From NCBI GenBank assembly GCA_030612265.1, contig JAUWOE010000015.1:1-32180 (forward strand): 32,180 nucleotides of DNA, given 5' to 3'. Below, piece by piece: positions 8,669 through 16,643 of the stretch. Position 1 is the stretch's first letter; the number at the start of each line of letters is the position of its first letter. Source of the stretch: Promethearchaeum sp. (GTDB lineage: Archaea > Asgardarchaeota > Lokiarchaeia > Sigyniarchaeales > Promethearchaeaceae). The notes beneath the pieces were generated by a model. That model saw only the letters and a list, made by a program, of their open reading frames with translations, had not been told where the DNA came from and made no database searches. The translations under genes were made by a program, and so were the position numbers.

Positions 8669-10819
8669 TTAATTTTCACGATTTTTTAAATAATATTGGG
8701 GGACTGTAGGCTTAAGTAGATATTTCTTTCTGAAATATTTAAGTAATGAAGTAAATAATTCGTAAGGTTTAAGTAAATATGAAAAGAAATTAGCTAATAC
8801 TAATGAAAATCGATTTGAAGTGTCTTTTGCATCAACGGTTTGATTCATTAATCGACCTATTAATTTCTTATCATCGATCTTTTTTATCTCTTCACTAAGG
8901 CCATTTCTATCAAATCCTTGTTGATATTTATTTGCTTTAAATGGGGATCTAAAATCTCGATAAGTGTGAAGAAACCATCCTGAGATATAGGGTTTTGCAT
9001 TTAAGATTCGTATAATATATGAAATAATTAACATTTGATATGTTTCTGAATAAAGTTTTTTAGATCTCTCTGTTCCTTTCTTAGATTCAACTCCAAATTT
9101 TGAAATTATCAGTGGGAAATTACGGTTACTGTAATAGATCATATCTAAAATGAAATTGAATATTGAAATAAATTTATAATTTTTTCCTAAAGAAAGAGAA
9201 ACACAGCTAAGATCGCAATTTGTATGTTTTCTCAACGGATCTATTAAGTAACGATTTGTTTCATAAGTAACTAGTCGTGTAGAATCGATTTTTTTTGCAA
9301 AACTTACTAATCGCTTCAATAATCTTCTACATTCTAAACGTTCTACTGGAAGATCACTTCCTATAGACCATATTATTACCGATGGATGATTAAAATCACG
9401 TCTTATAAGCGTTTGTATATAATTTGAAGCGAGTAAATTAGTTTTCTGGTTTTTAAAATTTGAAAGAGAATATATTGGAATATCTTCATATATGAGTAAT
9501 CCTTCTTCATCTGCTATATTCATTAAGTTTTCATCATGTGGGCTGATTGTCCTTATAGCATTAAATCCCATGGTTTTAATAGCAATAATATCTTTTCTTC
9601 TCTCTGAAATTGATATATTTTGCCCGACTGATATTGATTCTTCTCGTAAGGAAATCCCTTTTAAACAAATTGGTCGATTATTTAGATATATATGGTTTGA
9701 TTTTATATCTATTTTCCGAAATCCAAATCGAATATGCTTGTCTTCATCAATACCATTTAATCGCAATATTATTTCATACAAGTCAGGAGACTCTGGGCTC
9801 CATAAAGAAGGATTTTGAATGGTAATTGTAAAAAGATTGTTAAGATCAACAATTTTTTTCATTGGTTTGATAATATTATTGAATTCATTAACATTATCTT
9901 TACATTGATTTAAGTTTGACTTCTCTTCAATATTACCAAGATTTACATTTTGTTCTATAGAATATTGAGTAAAAATTGGGTCTGAATCAATATTTTCTTC
10001 TGGAATTTGTTGAATATCGGAAATATCTGCAAAATATTTTTCAATTTCTGTAAATTCATGAGATATATGTTTTAGAGGTGGCGAAGGTTCAGGATTAATA
10101 TACTGTGCTCCAGTTTGAATTAAAACCTTATTATATTGAGGCGTTCCTGCAAAAAAATGACCTAAGTAATAAATTTCATATTCAATTTCAGGTTCAATCT
10201 GCTCTAAATAACATCTATCGAGATATTCTTGCGGATTTTTTATTGAATATTCCAATTTAATGAGGGCAGAATCTAATTTTTTATCTTTAAATTCTGTATT
10301 TACTTTGATTTTATAAACTCGCGTTTTTTCCAATAATATAATACGAACATCACGAAAAATGCCCCCCCAATTAAATAACTGGCATCGATTTGATGGCAAA
10401 CTGTCTTTTTGAAGAGAGGGATTAATCCTAACTGCTAAATTGTTTGTAGTTCTTAAAGATAGTATCCTAGGAGAAAACTTAAACCGAAATGGTATACTCC
10501 CTCCTTCATGAGTACCCAATTTATAACCATTAATCCAAATTTCTGTTAGATAATTTGAACCATCAAATTCTATTGAATACTCGTGAGACATAGGGCGATA
10601 AGGGATATTTGGGAGTTCTAAGAAATACCATACAATTCCATTATATTTATCCAAACCTTTCAACATGTTAAAATTGGATGGAACTTGTATGATCTCTCCA
10701 TTTTCTTTATTATCCTTATTATTTTGAAACCATTTAGGGGAATACCATTCATTTTTTATTCCATTATCCGATTCATCTATAAAGAAGAACCATTTCCCAT
10801 TTAGTTCAATATTCACCAT
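8669..10819 (-). CDS. GH2 family (beta-glucuronidase/beta-galactosidase-like) protein, catalytic glutamates missing
   Basis: The fold markers of GH2 enzymes are present in order: the N-terminal sugar-binding domain (VPSNF near 47-51, HEGGSIPFRF near 104-113, NWGGIFRDVR near 150-159), an immunoglobulin-like middle domain, and a TIM barrel from about 365 (RFGFRKI, LNNRPICLKGI, GFNAIRT, NHPSVIIWS). Active GH2 enzymes have the acid/base Glu in WSxxNE. Here the sequence is WSIGSDL, with Ser488-Asp489. The nucleophile Glu of IxEYG is replaced by Lys574 in IISKFG, and the usual RHED segment after the first barrel strand is SLREES. A low-complexity insertion of about 130 residues (about 197-330) splits the middle domain. 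No signal peptide is seen, so it is probably cytoplasmic. I infer a pseudoenzyme or sugar-binding protein. An AAAGGA ribosome site precedes the ATG. Confidence 0.85.
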   Translation of the reverse strand: MVNIELNGKWFFFIDESDNGIKNEWYSPKWFQNNKDNKENGEIIQVPSNFNMLKGLDKYNGIVWYFLELPNIPYRPMSHEYSIEFDGSNYLTEIWINGYKLGTHEGGSIPFRFKFSPRILSLRTTNNLAVRINPSLQKDSLPSNRCQLFNWGGIFRDVRIILLEKTRVYKIKVNTEFKDKKLDSALIKLEYSIKNPQEYLDRCYLEQIEPEIEYEIYYLGHFFAGTPQYNKVLIQTGAQYINPEPSPPLKHISHEFTEIEKYFADISDIQQIPEENIDSDPIFTQYSIEQNVNLGNIEEKSNLNQCKDNVNEFNNIIKPMKKIVDLNNLFTITIQNPSLWSPESPDLYEIILRLNGIDEDKHIRFGFRKIDIKSNHIYLNNRPICLKGISLREESISVGQNISISERRKDIIAIKTMGFNAIRTISPHDENLMNIADEEGLLIYEDIPIYSLSNFKNQKTNLLASNYIQTLIRRDFNHPSVIIWSIGSDLPVERLECRRLLKRLVSFAKKIDSTRLVTYETNRYLIDPLRKHTNCDLSCVSLSLGKNYKFISIFNFILDMIYYSNRNFPLIISKFGVESKKGTERSKKLYSETYQMLIISYIIRILNAKPYISGWFLHTYRDFRSPFKANKYQQGFDRNGLSEEIKKIDDKKLIGRLMNQTVDAKDTSNRFSLVLANFFSYLLKPYELFTSLLKYFRKKYLLKPTVPQYYLKNREN

Positions 10820-10828
10820 GAATCGATT

Positions 10829-10834
10829 CCTTTA
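10829..10834 (-). promoter_or_regulatory. Shine-Dalgarno-like site of the GH2-like gene
   Basis: On the minus strand AAAGGA lies about 9 bases before the ATG at 10819. It supports the chosen start (MVNIELNGKW), which also fits the beginning of GH2 sugar-binding domains. Confidence 0.45.
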
Positions 10835-10896
10835 ATTAAAGACTTAAAGATATCCTTAATAAAATATGAAAAAAAGAAATATATTAAAATATGGGT

Positions 10897-12762
10897 CTAT
10901 TCCGTGTTTGTTTGTTCTTCCTGTTCTTCCTCATTTGCACTTTCTTCAGGTTCTTGTGCTGCATCTGATGGTGGAATAGGTGGAATATAGTCTGGAAGAT
11001 CACCAAACAACACTTGAGACATGAGTAATCCTTCTTTTGATGGCATTTTAATAGCTTGCTGAATCAAAAATTTAGCAGAATCATCATTTAATTCAAATTT
11101 AAACATAATATTCTCGTTTTGTTCTAACAGTGATTTATATTTATTTCCTCCAGTCCCTTCAGGTACGATTAGAATTCCGTAATTGATTTGTTTCGTAGTT
11201 ATTGCATCTGCTAGACGTTTAGTCGCGTAAAATGCAGCTACGCCTCCGCTTTTATCAAAGGTTTTAACTGAAGGTACTTCAATACCATATTTATTTCCAT
11301 TGAATTCTATCATCCCAGCTAAGGAGTAAGACCGTTTTCCCACTAAGAATTTAAAATCCAAATTAATTTTGATATCCTTATGGTATTTTTCTCCTAATAC
11401 TTTTATAGATTTTAAAGCAGCACCCGCCACACTCGCTGGATTCGCTTCAATCGTATAATCTTCATCATCCATCATTTCTTCAATTTTGTCCAAAATGGAT
11501 TTATCATGAACTTCAGGCGCACCTGGTTTGACAGTAGCTGTGGTTGAAGCTAATGTAATACCCACGGGTAAAGATTCTTTCATAACTTCTTCCAAAGGCA
11601 TCTCATCATAGACTAATTTATCAACGAAAATTCTTATAAGTTTAATTATACTTCGCTGATTTCCATCCGTTTTAGCATAAATTGCTTTTAAAACTTCTTC
11701 ATTTAGGGGAAATAAAGGATAAATTGGAGGATTAAGGTTATTTTGAGACCAGAAATATTCCATAGATTTTGCAAAATAAAGTAACAAATCATCAAATTTA
11801 AAATATTCAAGTTCTCTTTCTTGTTCCATACGCGATTTCATTGCCTGATCTGCTGTTTCTAAAATTCTGGGCCAAATTTCCTTTAACACTGCAATTACTA
11901 TAACAACGTTTTGAATTTCATTATACAATCTTTTTAATACTTCTAAGAACTTAGTCTCTGCCTCAGGTCCATGCATTCTGTAAGGGCTTTCTATCTCATC
12001 GAAATACAATATTACAGTCTTTCCTGCATTTTCACAAATCAGTTTTATCATTGCAAGACAAATATCATCGCTTTCAATAACACTTGATATTCCAAGGGAA
12101 GTTAATTCATCTAAATCCATTGTTTCTCCCAATAACCATCTTTCAGCTTTAGAAGATCTTTCTTTGTCCATTGTGTAAATGCAAAGACATTTTACGCAAT
12201 CCGAAAAGATTCCTGGGTATTCTCTAATCCCATTTGATATTGTTACTTCTAAATCTTGACCTCCGAACAAACCCAGCTTCTTCTTCTTTAAGCCACCCCA
12301 TTTGTCGACTAATTTCTCGGCAACAGCCTTTATTATGGAAGTGCTTAATTCATCTAAAAGGCAAGTATAGACATGAAGTAGAATTCTTGAGGCTGCCGGA
12401 GGACTAGGAACATAGACAATCGTCCAATCAGATGGAATATTTGCAGGAATCTCTTCTTCTTCTTCAATCTGATCGGTTTTTGAAATAAGCATTTTCCGTT
12501 CCATATTTTTATAAGCCCAATATGCATGAGTCTTTCCCGAACCGGCAGAGCCTATTATCGGAATGAGTCTTGTAGAATGATCTGATTTAGTTTGACTTAT
12601 GGCACGAAACATAAATCTGTCTATTTTCGCTCTAGGACCCGGAATATCCACAACATCTTGCATTGATCCTCTGGCTACAAATCTGTCGAAAGGTGTTGTT
12701 CCAACCCGTAACACGTCAATATAGAGATCCTTTTCTTCATCTGACATCTGTTGAAATACCAT
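10897..12762 (-). CDS. P-loop (AAA+-like) ATPase with C-terminal alpha/beta domain
   Basis: Walker A GSAGSGKTH is at 71-79. Walker B with a following acidic motif, ILYFDEIES, is at 251-259. A sensor-2-like stretch, DGNQRSIIKLIRIF, lies at 366-379 in a helical lid. This is the layout of an ORC/Cdc6- or STAND-like ATPase module rather than a transporter. After a linker, residues about 455-560 form a separate alpha/beta domain (LAGMIEFNGNKYGIEVPS, then INYGILIVPEG) that resembles a PD-(D/E)xK nuclease-like core but lacks a clear ExK. The tail is acidic and Pro/Glu-rich and probably disordered. It may act on DNA, but no partner gene shows this: it stands alone, divergent from hsp20. A GGAG site (12773-12777) lies 10 bases before the ATG. 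Confidence 0.75.
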   Translation of the reverse strand: MVFQQMSDEEKDLYIDVLRVGTTPFDRFVARGSMQDVVDIPGPRAKIDRFMFRAISQTKSDHSTRLIPIIGSAGSGKTHAYWAYKNMERKMLISKTDQIEEEEEIPANIPSDWTIVYVPSPPAASRILLHVYTCLLDELSTSIIKAVAEKLVDKWGGLKKKKLGLFGGQDLEVTISNGIREYPGIFSDCVKCLCIYTMDKERSSKAERWLLGETMDLDELTSLGISSVIESDDICLAMIKLICENAGKTVILYFDEIESPYRMHGPEAETKFLEVLKRLYNEIQNVVIVIAVLKEIWPRILETADQAMKSRMEQERELEYFKFDDLLLYFAKSMEYFWSQNNLNPPIYPLFPLNEEVLKAIYAKTDGNQRSIIKLIRIFVDKLVYDEMPLEEVMKESLPVGITLASTTATVKPGAPEVHDKSILDKIEEMMDDEDYTIEANPASVAGAALKSIKVLGEKYHKDIKINLDFKFLVGKRSYSLAGMIEFNGNKYGIEVPSVKTFDKSGGVAAFYATKRLADAITTKQINYGILIVPEGTGGNKYKSLLEQNENIMFKFELNDDSAKFLIQQAIKMPSKEGLLMSQVLFGDLPDYIPPIPPSDAAQEPEESANEEEQEEQTNTE

Positions 12763-12797
12763 TTTTTGTAATCTCCGTGTGATAATTTTTTCTTACT

Positions 12798-12809
12798 ATT
12801 TATATAAGT
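12798..12809 (-). promoter_or_regulatory. TATA box for the P-loop ATPase gene
   Basis: On the minus strand ACTTATATAAAT lies about 40 bases upstream of the ATG at 12762. With normal spacing transcription would begin near 12778, leaving a short leader just long enough to include the GGAG ribosome site at 12773-12777. Confidence 0.5.
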
Positions 12810-12895
12810 TATTAATAAGATTGATATCTTTTAAAAACTCGTATAGAAAACACTGAATCATATTCTGAGAATATTGAAATTAGTATTAATAGAGA

Positions 12896-12905
12896 TTTTA
12901 TATTA
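12896..12905 (+). promoter_or_regulatory. TATA box for hsp20, leaderless arrangement
   Basis: TTTTATATTA is centred about 26 bases upstream of the ATG at 12927. This is the exact spacing between an archaeal TATA box and transcription start, and there is no Shine-Dalgarno sequence. The mRNA is therefore probably leaderless, and this favours 12927 over the TTG at 12909 as start. Confidence 0.55.
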
Positions 12906-12926
12906 TTATTGAATATAATAATTGTA

Positions 12927-13601
12927 ATGGTTGATAAAAAGAAGAAAAAAAACTTTGATGATGAAGATAATCCTTTTGGAGATGATTTTTTTAAAATATT
13001 GAACGATCAAATGAGAAGGATTTTTGAACACCAGTTTCCTGGAGTAATGCCCCCGAATTTTGATCCTAATAATAAGGTTTTTCAAAAGATGTTTCATGAA
13101 ATCCTGAAAAAAATGAATTTGGATCCTGAAATGATCAAAAATATGGATCCTAAAGACCTTCAAGATATGTTAAAGAATAATCCTATGGCTTTTGGAAGCC
13201 CTTATGTTTTCGGTATGAATATGCGGATTTCTCCAGATGGAAAACCTATTATGGATAGCTTTGGCAGTACACAACCAAAAAATAAAGATTCAGAAGAATT
13301 CAAAAGTGAAAGGGATCCTATGGTTGATATTTATGAAGAAGAAGGTAAAATTGTAGTTGTTTGTGAAGTTCCGGGTGTCACAAAATCTCAAATTGAATTA
13401 AAAGCATCCCCCAATGAGCTTGAAATTTTAGCTGAAGCCCCCGAAAAAGGCCCTCGACAAAGAAAATACCATAAAATTATTGCGCTACCTGCTGAAATAA
13501 ATCCCGATGTAGCAAAAGCGAGATATATGAACGGAATTTTGGAAGTCAAACTCGAAAAAATTGAACAAAAATCTTCAAAGAAGAAAATTAATATTGAATA
13601 A
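12927..13601 (+). CDS. Small heat-shock protein, Hsp20/alpha-crystallin family
   Basis: This is a 224-residue protein with a C-terminal alpha-crystallin-like domain (about 130-222). It starts at DPMVDIYEEEGKIVVVCEVPGV and ends with GILEVKLEK, the family's beta-strand core with the conserved GxLxVxL-type motif. Such proteins form oligomers that hold unfolded proteins in the cytoplasm. The N-terminal 125 residues are long for the family: a basic patch, then a Met/Asn/Pro-rich region (repeated N-P, D-P turns such as NMDPKDLQDM), probably involved in oligomer or substrate contacts. The ORF track begins at a TTG; I use the ATG giving MVDKKKKKNF because the TATA box spacing fits. It is a single-gene unit, divergent from the ATPase gene. 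No heat-shock operator is obvious. Confidence 0.87.
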   Translation: MVDKKKKKNFDDEDNPFGDDFFKILNDQMRRIFEHQFPGVMPPNFDPNNKVFQKMFHEILKKMNLDPEMIKNMDPKDLQDMLKNNPMAFGSPYVFGMNMRISPDGKPIMDSFGSTQPKNKDSEEFKSERDPMVDIYEEEGKIVVVCEVPGVTKSQIELKASPNELEILAEAPEKGPRQRKYHKIIALPAEINPDVAKARYMNGILEVKLEKIEQKSSKKKINIE

Positions 13602-13623
13602 CGTTATTTGTTTTAATATAGTT

Positions 13624-14067
13624 TTATTTTTCATCCGTTAATGGATTTTTGGATATTTCTAATATAATACAAGCCAGTTCCTTCTTTAAACGGAAATATT
13701 CTGTTAAAGATTTTTCTTTAGTCATTTTGGGATATCTCCGTTTGAGGGCAGAATCTCTTCTATTACATCCACTTCTCCGCATACAACAATAACTTAATGA
13801 ACCGAAACAGCATTCATCATCAAACCATTTATGTTTTTCTGAGAATTCTTCCTTAACTTTAATAAATTCATTAGGAGTCATACCAATTTCTTTGAGTTTT
13901 GTATCTCTTAGGCATTTATAACCGAATGTTAGTGAAGATCCTGGTTTACAACAAAATGTTAATGCTCGAATATCTCCGCCCATACAAATGGGGACAGGGG
14001 CATTTTCCCAAGAGGGTGTGTTTCGTAAGAATTTTTTATCAATATTTTCGATTTTGATAGTGTCCAT
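13624..14067 (-). CDS. Cys-rich protein, methanogenesis marker 9-like domain
   Basis: The 147-residue protein has a dense cysteine pattern: VPICMGGDIRALTFCCKPG, then a Cys in GYKCLRD, then ECCFGSLSYCCMRRSGC. This layout, with GGDxRALTFCC and CFGSLxxCC separated by a GMTPxEFIKVKEEF helix, matches my memory of the methanogenesis marker 9 domain, a conserved archaeal protein of unknown function first noted in methanogens. The cysteines probably bind Fe-S clusters or zinc. There are no methanogenesis genes in the window, so the marker name should not be read as evidence of methane metabolism. I chose the ATG at 14067 over the TTG at 14076. It is divergent from vapB with an AT-rich gap of 90 bp. 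Confidence 0.6.
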   Translation of the reverse strand: MDTIKIENIDKKFLRNTPSWENAPVPICMGGDIRALTFCCKPGSSLTFGYKCLRDTKLKEIGMTPNEFIKVKEEFSEKHKWFDDECCFGSLSYCCMRRSGCNRRDSALKRRYPKMTKEKSLTEYFRLKKELACIILEISKNPLTDEK

Positions 14068-14127
14068 ATCCTTCAATTATTGAAAATTTTTTATTAATGT
14101 TATAAGTTTTCAAAAATTCAATTAATC

Positions 14128-14136
14128 TTTATATAT
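14128..14136 (+). promoter_or_regulatory. TATA box of the vapB-vapC unit, leaderless
   Basis: TTTATATAT is centred 26 bases upstream of the vapB ATG at 14158. Transcription would start at or next to the ATG, giving a leaderless mRNA. No Shine-Dalgarno sequence is present. Confidence 0.6.
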
Positions 14137-14137
14137 C

Positions 14138-14149
14138 TATAGTACTATA
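14138..14149 (+). promoter_or_regulatory. Perfect 12-bp palindrome, probable VapB operator
   Basis: TATAGTACTATA is its own reverse complement and sits between the TATA box and the start codon of vapB. Antitoxins with ribbon-helix-helix or AbrB-like DNA-binding parts repress their own operon by binding such palindromes, so this is the expected place for an autoregulatory site. Seen directly: the palindrome and its position. Inferred: binding by VapB. Confidence 0.55.
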
Positions 14150-14157
14150 ATTTATAT

Positions 14158-14361
14158 ATGTCAACTACAATCCAGATAAAAAAAAAAACTCTTTCTAAAT
14201 TAAAAAAATTAAAGGATGAAAAAAAAGTCAACAGCTATGATGAGGTTATTGAATCCTTGATTCAAAATGAGTTAAATTTACCAAAAAGTCTCCTTGGTTT
14301 TATGAAACAAAGAACTTCTTCATTCATCAAGGATCCTGAGGACAAGGATCATGAAATTTAA
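14158..14361 (+). CDS. vapB: VapB-type antitoxin (ribbon-helix-helix-like)
   Basis: This is a 67-residue protein whose N-terminal 45 residues (MSTTIQIKKKTLSKLKKL, then YDEVIESLIQNEL) have the strand-helix-helix pattern of archaeal VapB antitoxins. The C-terminal 20 residues, ending PEDKDHEI, are acidic and would wrap the toxin's active site. The stop codon overlaps the next ORF by 11 bp, which is characteristic of toxin-antitoxin pairs with coupled translation. The upstream palindrome suggests autorepression. The gene itself looks intact, although the downstream toxin has an abnormal C-terminal end. Confidence 0.8.
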   Translation: MSTTIQIKKKTLSKLKKLKDEKKVNSYDEVIESLIQNELNLPKSLLGFMKQRTSSFIKDPEDKDHEI

Positions 14362-14875
14362 ATACATTCTAGATTCTTTTGCTTGGGTTGAGTATGCAAT
14401 AGGTTCATTTATGGGTGAATTTGTGGATTTTTTGTTGAATAAAGCGGAATGCTTTACCCCTTCAATAGTGATTGCTGAATTATCATATAAATTTCATCGA
14501 GAAAACAAATTAAAAGATTGGGGGCTATTATACAAATTTATTAAAAATTCAACTCAGATTTTACCTCTTAGTGAAATGCTTGCTTTTCAAAGTGGTCATC
14601 AAAAAACAAAACTCCGAGAAAAACAACTCCCTGGAGAACAAAAAGTTGGACTTGCTGATGCCATTATTTATCAAACATCTTTAAATCATGAAGCTAAGTT
14701 AGTGAGTGGGGATAAACATTTTAAAAATATAAAAAATGTGGTCTATTTGAAGAATAAAATCAAAATTAAGCAAGAAATGAAAAAAATTAACAAATCTGAG
14801 TCTAAAAACAATCAATTAGTTTTTGATAATATAATCCTAAAAAAAATTGATAAGTGCAAAAAAGAATTTATTTTT
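14351..14875 (+). CDS. vapC: VapC-type PIN-domain toxin; no stop codon of its own, runs in frame into AOR
   Basis: Residues 1-134 are a complete PIN ribonuclease domain with the four acidic metal ligands in place: D8 (YILDSFAW), E43 (VIAELSYK), D103 (GLADAIIY) and D121 (VSGDKHF). VapC enzymes cleave tRNA or rRNA and are neutralised by VapB. A normal VapC would stop near residue 135-140. Here the frame continues through about 40 mostly Lys/Asn/Ile residues with no stop and enters the AOR N-terminal domain at Met176 (14876). The end given is that boundary, not a stop codon. Either the toxin gene has lost its stop and is now fused, or AOR is also translated from its own ATG. The linker looks like translated intergenic DNA. 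Confidence 0.75.
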
Positions 14876-16591
14876 ATGCTTAAAATTGTTCGAATTAATT
14901 TAGAAACTAAAAACATTATCATAGAACCCGTTGAAAAAAGGCATTCCTATGAATTCTATGGTGGGCGATCCTTATCTGCAAAAATAATGTTAGATGAAGT
15001 AAATCCAAAAGTAGACCCATTATCAAAGGATAATAAATTAATATTTGCTTCGGGTTTGTTGGGGGGGACATTTGCTCCAAATTCAGGTAGATTTTCAATC
15101 GGAAGTAAAAGTCCACTTACTAAAGGAATAAAAGAAGCTAATGTTGGGGGATTAGCGCCTACTCTTTTATGTAGAACCGGTATAAAAGCATTAATTTTTG
15201 AAGGAAAAGCCTCAAATTGGCAAATTTTAAAAATCGAAGATGATAAAATCGAATTAGTAGATGCCGATCCTTATGTTGGAATGAATAATTATGAATTAGA
15301 TATTAAACTTTCTAAGAAATTTGGAAGCAAGATTGGTGTCTTTAGCATCGGAATTGCCAGGGAAAAACAATTAAAAGCAGCTTCCATTGCATCAATGGAT
15401 CTTGAAGGTTATCCTTCGCGACATGCGGGAAGAGGGGGTTTAGGTGCTGTTATGGGCTCAAAAAAGTTGAAAGCGGTAATTATTTCCCCCCCAAAAATAA
15501 ACCAAATTAGTTATCATGATAAAAAATCTTTCCAACAAGTTGCATTAAAGTGGGGAAAAAATCTTCAAGAAACAAAAAAAGGGTTCTCCAAATTTGGAAC
15601 ATTAATGGGATTAATGACAATGGATAGTGTGCATGGTCTGCCAACTCAGAATTTTCGGAGTGGTTCCTTTAAAGATGCAGATAAAATCTCGGGAGAAGCT
15701 TTACATCAATATCTTTTAAAAAATAATTGAAAATTTAGCGTTTCTTGCAGCCCAGGATGCATGATTCGTTGTTCAAATATTGTATTTGATAAAGATGGAA
15801 AGCATATTACATCGAGTTTAGAATATGAAACTGTTGCCCTAAATGGATCCAATTTACTAATCAACGATCTCGAAAAACTGGCAATTATTGATCATGTTTG
15901 TGATGATTTTGGTTTGGATACAATTGAAGTTGGTAACGCACTGGCAGTTTTTATGGAAACTGGGATTATAAAGTGGGGTGATGCAGATGGTTGTATTGCT
16001 TTACTTAATGCAATAAAAAATGATGATAATAATTCTTTAATTCTTGGAAATGGTGCTGTTCAAGTAGGATCTGCTTTAAATATTTCCCGAGTCGCACATG
16101 TTAAAGGTCAAGGGTTACCTGGTTATGATCCTCGTACATTTAAAGGAATGGGGGTGACTTTTGTAACAAGTCCGATGGGTGCTGATCATACCGCTGGAGC
16201 AGCTATTGTTAATAGAACACCTGATTCGGATCTTGATTATGGAAAGCTGCATACTCCTAAAAATAAATTAGAATTATCAAAAAGGCTGCAAATTTTTACA
16301 ATGATCCTTGATTCCATGGGACAATGTTATTTCATCGGTCCAAATATTGAAAATATGTCAAAATTAGCCAAAATGTTGAACGCTCGGTATGAATGGGATT
16401 TAAAAACAGAAGATTTGGTAGAAATGGGAAAAAAATGGTTGAAAATTGAACGTGACTTTAACATAAATGCTGATTTGGATGCTACTGATGATTTACCGAT
16501 GTTTATGAAGAAAGAAAATCTTATAGATCTGCCAGATCGATCGTGGGATATTGATCCAAAAGAAATATCATCCTTTTGGAAGAAATTATAA
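14876..16591 (+). pseudogene. Aldehyde ferredoxin oxidoreductase (tungsten enzyme), interrupted by in-frame TGA at 15728-15730
   Basis: From Met176 of the upstream ORF (LKIVRINLETKNIIIEP, YGGRSLSAKIML, LIFASGLLGGTFAPNSGR) to 15727 this is the AOR N-terminal, tungstopterin-binding part. ORF 15761-16591 is the AOR C-terminal part (GYDPRTFKGMGV, DSMGQCYF). Both are in the same frame, separated only by TGA and ten sense codons. Those codons (KFSVSCSPGC, then MIRCSN) encode the first two cysteines of the Fe-S cluster motif, which a restart at ATG 15761 would lose. Together they make about 571 residues, a normal AOR length (about 600). The protein would oxidise aldehydes to acids with ferredoxin in the cytoplasm. 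The TGA makes it a pseudogene, a read-through or selenocysteine gene, or a sequence error. Other genes here stop with TGA. Confidence 0.85.
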
Positions 16592-16643
16592 TTCCATGTT
16601 TTTTGAGAAATTTTTTTAGGTTCATACTCTAAGATATATTAAT

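Noticed and set aside
12906-13163. Minus-strand 85-residue ORF opposite hsp20
   Set aside because: It is a shadow of the hsp20 coding sequence with no features of its own.
15728-15730. Reassigned genetic code with TGA as a sense codon throughout the genome
   Set aside because: TGA ends at least the CDP-alcohol phosphatidyltransferase gene (4513-4515), whose length is normal.
15761-16591. Treating the second AOR ORF as an independent protein starting at ATG 15761
   Set aside because: It would lack the first cysteines of the Fe-S motif, which are encoded in the same frame just upstream; it is the C-terminal half of the interrupted gene.
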